The notes under the pieces are model-generated. The model was not told where the DNA came from and did no database searches. It saw nothing but the letters and a program-made list of their open reading frames with translations. A stretch of 64,000 nt of DNA from CALNYX01 sp942490925. GTDB lineage: Bacteria; Chlamydiota; Chlamydiia; Chlamydiales; JAAKFR01. The number at the start of each line of letters is the position of its first letter. Position 1 is the stretch's first letter. The stretch lies in assembly GCA_942490925.1 (NCBI GenBank), contig CALNYX010000017.1, positions 1,736,001-1,800,000 of the forward strand, in the 5' to 3' direction. Positions 60,857 through 64,000 of this stretch are shown one piece after another. Both the position numbers and the translations under genes were made by a program.

Positions 60857-62590
60857 ATGACTGAAACTTACTTGCAAGGGTATCCGATTTGTCCAGGGAT
60901 TGCCATTGGTAGGCCTCATTTCTTTTTTACCCCTGAAGAGCAGATCCCTGAAATATCACTCTCTAAAGAGCAGGTTGAGGGGGAGATTGAGCGCTACTAC
61001 GCTGCTGTCAAAAGTTCTCAAAAAGATCTCATCTCTTTGCAAAGGCGTTTGAAGCGTCAAGGAAGTGGTGAGTCAGTCGCAATTTTGCATACGCACCTTG
61101 AGATGATCAAAGATCCTTTGATGTCAGAGGATGTAGAGAAAACGATTCGTACCAAGAAAAAAAATACAGAGTATGCCTTCAAGCTTGTCGTTGGTCGTTA
61201 TGAGCAGAAGTTCAATCGTATTACGGATCAATTCTTTCAAGAGCGATTACAAGATTTTCAAGATATCTCCAGGCGTATCATCTCCCATCTGCGCAGTCAT
61301 GAGCGGGTGAGCTTGGCGAATATCAGCTCGAGGTCAATCATCTTTGCTCATGAGCTTGCTCCTTCAGATACAGCAGAAGCGAATACTGAAAATATCGAAG
61401 CTTTTGTGACCAGAAGTGGCGCTGAAACCTCTCATGTTGCAATCATGGCACGTGCTAAAGGAATTCCTTTTGTCTCTAAAGTTGATTTTCCTGATCTATC
61501 ACTCACACAGCCTCGCTGCGTGATTGTCGATGGACGCACTGGTGATGTCATTATCAATCCTACACCAGAGACAATCGAGCACTACAAAAAAGAGCAAAAA
61601 AAGTTAAAGGTGCATGCAAAGGGACTTCGCAAGAATGATTTCTTTCCAGCAGAAACAATTGATGGGCATTGCATTCGCCTCTCTGCAAATGTTGAGGTGT
61701 TTAATGAGATTGACACATTACAACATTACGGAGGAGATGGTGTTGGGCTTTTCCGCTCAGAATATCTCTTTTTAGCACGTGATAACTTCCCTTCAGAAGA
61801 GGAGCAGTTTAAAGTTTACCGCTCTCTTGTTGAAAAGGTGAATGGACAACCCTCAGTTATTCGTACATTTGACATTGGAGGCGATAAGCTCGGCAACTTC
61901 TATCCCACTCGCTATGAGAAAAATCCCTATCTGGGTTGTCGCGCCATTCGACTCATGCTTAAAGAGCGCGCCGCTTTTAAAACACAGGTTCGCGCCATCC
62001 TACGCGCCAGTGCTTTTGGAGAGGTGAGTATTCTCTTTCCGATGATTTCGGGGATCTTAGAACTTCGAGAAGCCAAGGCAATTGTTCACGAGGCGCAAGA
62101 AGAGCTCTTGAAAAAGGGTGTGCCCTTTGCCAGACATATTCCAATTGGGAGCATGATCGAAGTTCCTTCCGCAGCGATGACAGCAGATATTTTGGCAAAA
62201 GAGTGTGACTTTCTTTCGATTGGAACAAATGACCTCGTGCAGTATTCATTGGCTGTTGATCGGAGCAATCCATCGATGAGCTATCTCTACACTCCTGCGC
62301 ATCCAAGTATTATTCGCATGATCAAGATGGTCACGGAAGCTGCGGCTCATGAAAAGATTCCGGTTTCAGTCTGTGGGGAAATTGCTGGAGATCCACGCTT
62401 CACAGCGCTCCTTTTGGGGCTTAATGTGCATGAGCTTTCGGTCTCAGTCCCTTCACTTCCCGTTATCAAAAACATCATTAGAAGGCTATCAATTGTAGAG
62501 GCAACAGAACTTGTAGATCACATCCTGACTTTGACAACTTTTCTAGAAGTTGAAGAGGCCCTTGAAGAGGCCTACAACAAGTCATGTTAG
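60857..62590 (+). CDS. ptsI: Phosphoenolpyruvate-protein phosphotransferase (enzyme I)
   Basis: 577 aa, normal length. N-terminal HPr-binding domain, the active-site His in SGAETSHVAIMARAKGIP, and the PEP-binding barrel with GVGLFRSEYLFLAR, FDIGGDK and CGEIAGDPR. In Chlamydia the PTS is thought to be regulatory rather than for sugar uptake. The last 4 bases overlap the convergent ybaB end. Confidence 0.95.
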   Translation: MTETYLQGYPICPGIAIGRPHFFFTPEEQIPEISLSKEQVEGEIERYYAAVKSSQKDLISLQRRLKRQGSGESVAILHTHLEMIKDPLMSEDVEKTIRTKKKNTEYAFKLVVGRYEQKFNRITDQFFQERLQDFQDISRRIISHLRSHERVSLANISSRSIIFAHELAPSDTAEANTENIEAFVTRSGAETSHVAIMARAKGIPFVSKVDFPDLSLTQPRCVIVDGRTGDVIINPTPETIEHYKKEQKKLKVHAKGLRKNDFFPAETIDGHCIRLSANVEVFNEIDTLQHYGGDGVGLFRSEYLFLARDNFPSEEEQFKVYRSLVEKVNGQPSVIRTFDIGGDKLGNFYPTRYEKNPYLGCRAIRLMLKERAAFKTQVRAILRASAFGEVSILFPMISGILELREAKAIVHEAQEELLKKGVPFARHIPIGSMIEVPSAAMTADILAKECDFLSIGTNDLVQYSLAVDRSNPSMSYLYTPAHPSIIRMIKMVTEAAAHEKIPVSVCGEIAGDPRFTALLLGLNVHELSVSVPSLPVIKNIIRRLSIVEATELVDHILTLTTFLEVEEALEEAYNKSC

Positions 62591-62895
62591 AAGCCCATAC
62601 CGCCCATGGGAAAGCCGCCGCCACCTAGATCAGGCATTTTCTCTTCGAGCTTTTTTGCCGCTTCTGTATAAGCCGCTTTGATCAAATCTTCCAAGCCTTC
62701 AACGTCTTCAGGATCGACACAATCAGGTTTGATCTTGATTTTTGTCATCTCATGCTCGCCATTGAGAGTGATGGAGACAAGTCCATTTCCTGCAGAGCCT
62801 TCAACCTGCTCAGTTTTCATCTGCTCTTGCATCTGTTTGAACTTTTCTTGAAGCGCTTTGGCTTCTTTTTTCTTTTTGGCAAATCCACTGCCCAT
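62587..62895 (-). CDS. ybaB: YbaB/EbfC nucleoid-associated protein
   Basis: 102 aa from ATG 62895 (MGSGFAKKKKEAKALQEKFK). VSITLNGEHEMTKIKIKPDCVDPEDVEGLEDLIKAA is the family core, split here by charged loops, and the tail is Gly/Met-rich. It binds DNA as a dimer. It follows dnaX, the usual dnaX-ybaB order. Confidence 0.9.
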   Translation of the reverse strand: MGSGFAKKKKEAKALQEKFKQMQEQMKTEQVEGSAGNGLVSITLNGEHEMTKIKIKPDCVDPEDVEGLEDLIKAAYTEAAKKLEEKMPDLGGGGFPMGGMGF

Positions 62896-62902
62896 AATCT
62901 TC

Positions 62903-64000
62903 CTATCCTTGTTTGAGTGATCCCTTAAGCTCTTTTGCCGCAAACCGCATCAGCGTGTCTATTTGGCTCTGCTCCTTTGAACTGGGAGGCTTGGTGCTTT
63001 GTGAAGCTTGCTTAGCCTTAGTTGTTTTTGGTTCGCTTGGAGCTTTCGGTTTTGCCGGAGCCTTAGGTAATGTTGTCTTAGGTGATTTCGACTCTACCGG
63101 AGCCTTTGTGCTTTCAGCTTGTGATTTCTGTGGGAGTTGTCCATTTTCGAGCTCGATCAAACGTTTGACTAGATGTTCCAATGGAACACGCTCATGCGAG
63201 CGAATGATTTGGAGGAGGAGCATTTCAAGATGGACACGCTCTGATGGTGCAGATTTAATTGTCTGAACCCCTTCGCAGAGCAACTCGAGGATTGTCAGCA
63301 GTTGATCATCGCGGTAACAGGCGCTATTGGGATGAGATCCAACCGAGCGCTTGGCAAGCAGCAGCGTGCGGTAGTGACGGATCAACTCTTCTAAAAAGTA
63401 GGCAATATTTTTTCCTGAAGAAAAAATCTCTTCAGCGATGTCAAAAGCAACGCTACTATTTCCACGAGAGTGATCGAGACGGTTGAAGATCTCTGCAGCA
63501 GGAAGGCCGAGCACTTCGCGCACACTCTCAACTGTTAGCTGATCGTGTTGGAATGCCATGACCTGATCGAGTAGCGACTCAGCATCACGCAGGCTTCCGT
63601 CGGAAAGTTGAGAGATCAATTCCAAAGCCTCTGATTCAATGGTTGCTTTCAAATCTTGAGAGATCTCTTCGAGCTTGCTCTGGATCTTCTCCATGCTGAT
63701 GCGCTTCAAGTTGAGGCGTTGACACCGACTTAAAATCGTTGCAGGAAGTTTATGTGGTTCGGTTGTAGCAAAGAAAAATTTGACATGCTCAGGCGGCTCT
63801 TCCAATGTCTTTAAAAGCGCATTGAATGCCTCTTTGGTGAGCATATGCACTTCATCAATCAAGTAAATTTTATACTTGCCATTCACAGGGGTAAAATGGA
63901 CAGCTTCGTTGATCTGCCTGATATCTTCGATACCGCGGTGAGAGGCACCATCGATTTCGAGAACGTCAAGTGCATTACCACTCGTGATTTCTTTACAAGA
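62903..64000 (-). CDS. dnaX: DNA polymerase III subunit gamma/tau, 5' part outside window
   Basis: The frame stays open to the window edge (VLEIDGASHRGIEDIRQI is visible before the longer core), so the start and Walker A lie outside. The visible part has Walker B LIDEVHML, sensor 1 FFATTEPHKLP, the SRCQR Arg finger region and domain III, then a Pro/Lys-rich C-terminal region (PKTTLPKAPAKPKAPSEPK) that in other bacteria contacts the polymerase or DnaB. It is the clamp-loader motor. Confidence 0.95.
   Translation of the reverse strand, partial: SCKEITSGNALDVLEIDGASHRGIEDIRQINEAVHFTPVNGKYKIYLIDEVHMLTKEAFNALLKTLEEPPEHVKFFFATTEPHKLPATILSRCQRLNLKRISMEKIQSKLEEISQDLKATIESEALELISQLSDGSLRDAESLLDQVMAFQHDQLTVESVREVLGLPAAEIFNRLDHSRGNSSVAFDIAEEIFSSGKNIAYFLEELIRHYRTLLLAKRSVGSHPNSACYRDDQLLTILELLCEGVQTIKSAPSERVHLEMLLLQIIRSHERVPLEHLVKRLIELENGQLPQKSQAESTKAPVESKSPKTTLPKAPAKPKAPSEPKTTKAKQASQSTKPPSSKEQSQIDTLMRFAAKELKGSLKQG

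Overview
The window comes from a chlamydia-like bacterium, most likely an environmental member of the Parachlamydiales. Three things point there. First, glycyl-tRNA synthetase is one fused GlyQ-GlyS chain and the 2-oxoacid dehydrogenase E1 is a fused alpha-beta chain, both familiar in Chlamydiae. Second, two gene blocks follow the order I recall from Chlamydia: lysS, priA, a thioredoxin-like gene, rnpA, rpmH, rpmJ, rpsN, uvrC, mutS, dnaG, glyQS, pgsA; then an ABC-F gene, a Xer recombinase, rnz, lon, tsaB, rpsU, dnaJ, the E1 fusion, comEC, ptsH, ptsI, ybaB, dnaX. Third, there is a tandem set of small MOMP-like porins and several eukaryote-like effector genes. The porin family hints at Simkaniaceae or relatives; this is inference, since no database was consulted.

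Layout. 1-9.5 kb is an accessory island: the end of an OTU-type cysteine protease, a coiled-coil tail-anchored protein, an IS5-type element with a frameshifted transposase, and two very large convergent paralogs (941 and 977 aa) of unknown function. It is bounded by two copies of a [coiled-coil gene + lysS 3' end] unit; in each copy one half has decayed. 9.5-29.8 kb is mostly housekeeping (lysS, priA, ribosomal protein genes, asp23/amaP-like, purine permease, uvrC, mutS, dnaG), with a pair of host-interaction-like membrane proteins at 17.8-19.1 kb and an F-box protein at 26.2 kb. 29.8-34.1 kb holds a DUF234-type ATPase behind two palindromes, a three-hairpin dispersed repeat and three MOMP-like porins. 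34.1-41.6 kb has glyQS, a glycosyltransferase, three tandem Ulp1/C48-type proteases (the middle one lacks the catalytic Cys), pgsA and folE. 41.6-47.7 kb has a YbiT-like ABC-F protein, a Xer recombinase, an AAA_14/DUF4143 ATPase and RNase Z. 47.3-64 kb has an Inc-like protein with a rhomboid protease, a heptose-type nucleotidyltransferase, lon, tsaB, rpsU-dnaJ, E1, a Nudix hydrolase, a secreted EEP-fold protein, comEC, a SUKH-like protein, ptsH-ptsI, ybaB and the 3' part of dnaX.

How the genes work together. The conserved backbone serves translation, DNA replication and repair, protein quality control and the PTS phosphorelay. The accessory genes look aimed at the host: an OTU protease, Ulp1-like proteases and an F-box protein would all act on ubiquitin-type pathways. 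Porins, Inc-like proteins and a secreted EEP enzyme complete a host-interface set. The main structural finding is that accessory genes lie next to duplicated 3' ends of housekeeping genes (lysS; the Nudix gene), and one duplication has replaced the C-terminus of comEC.
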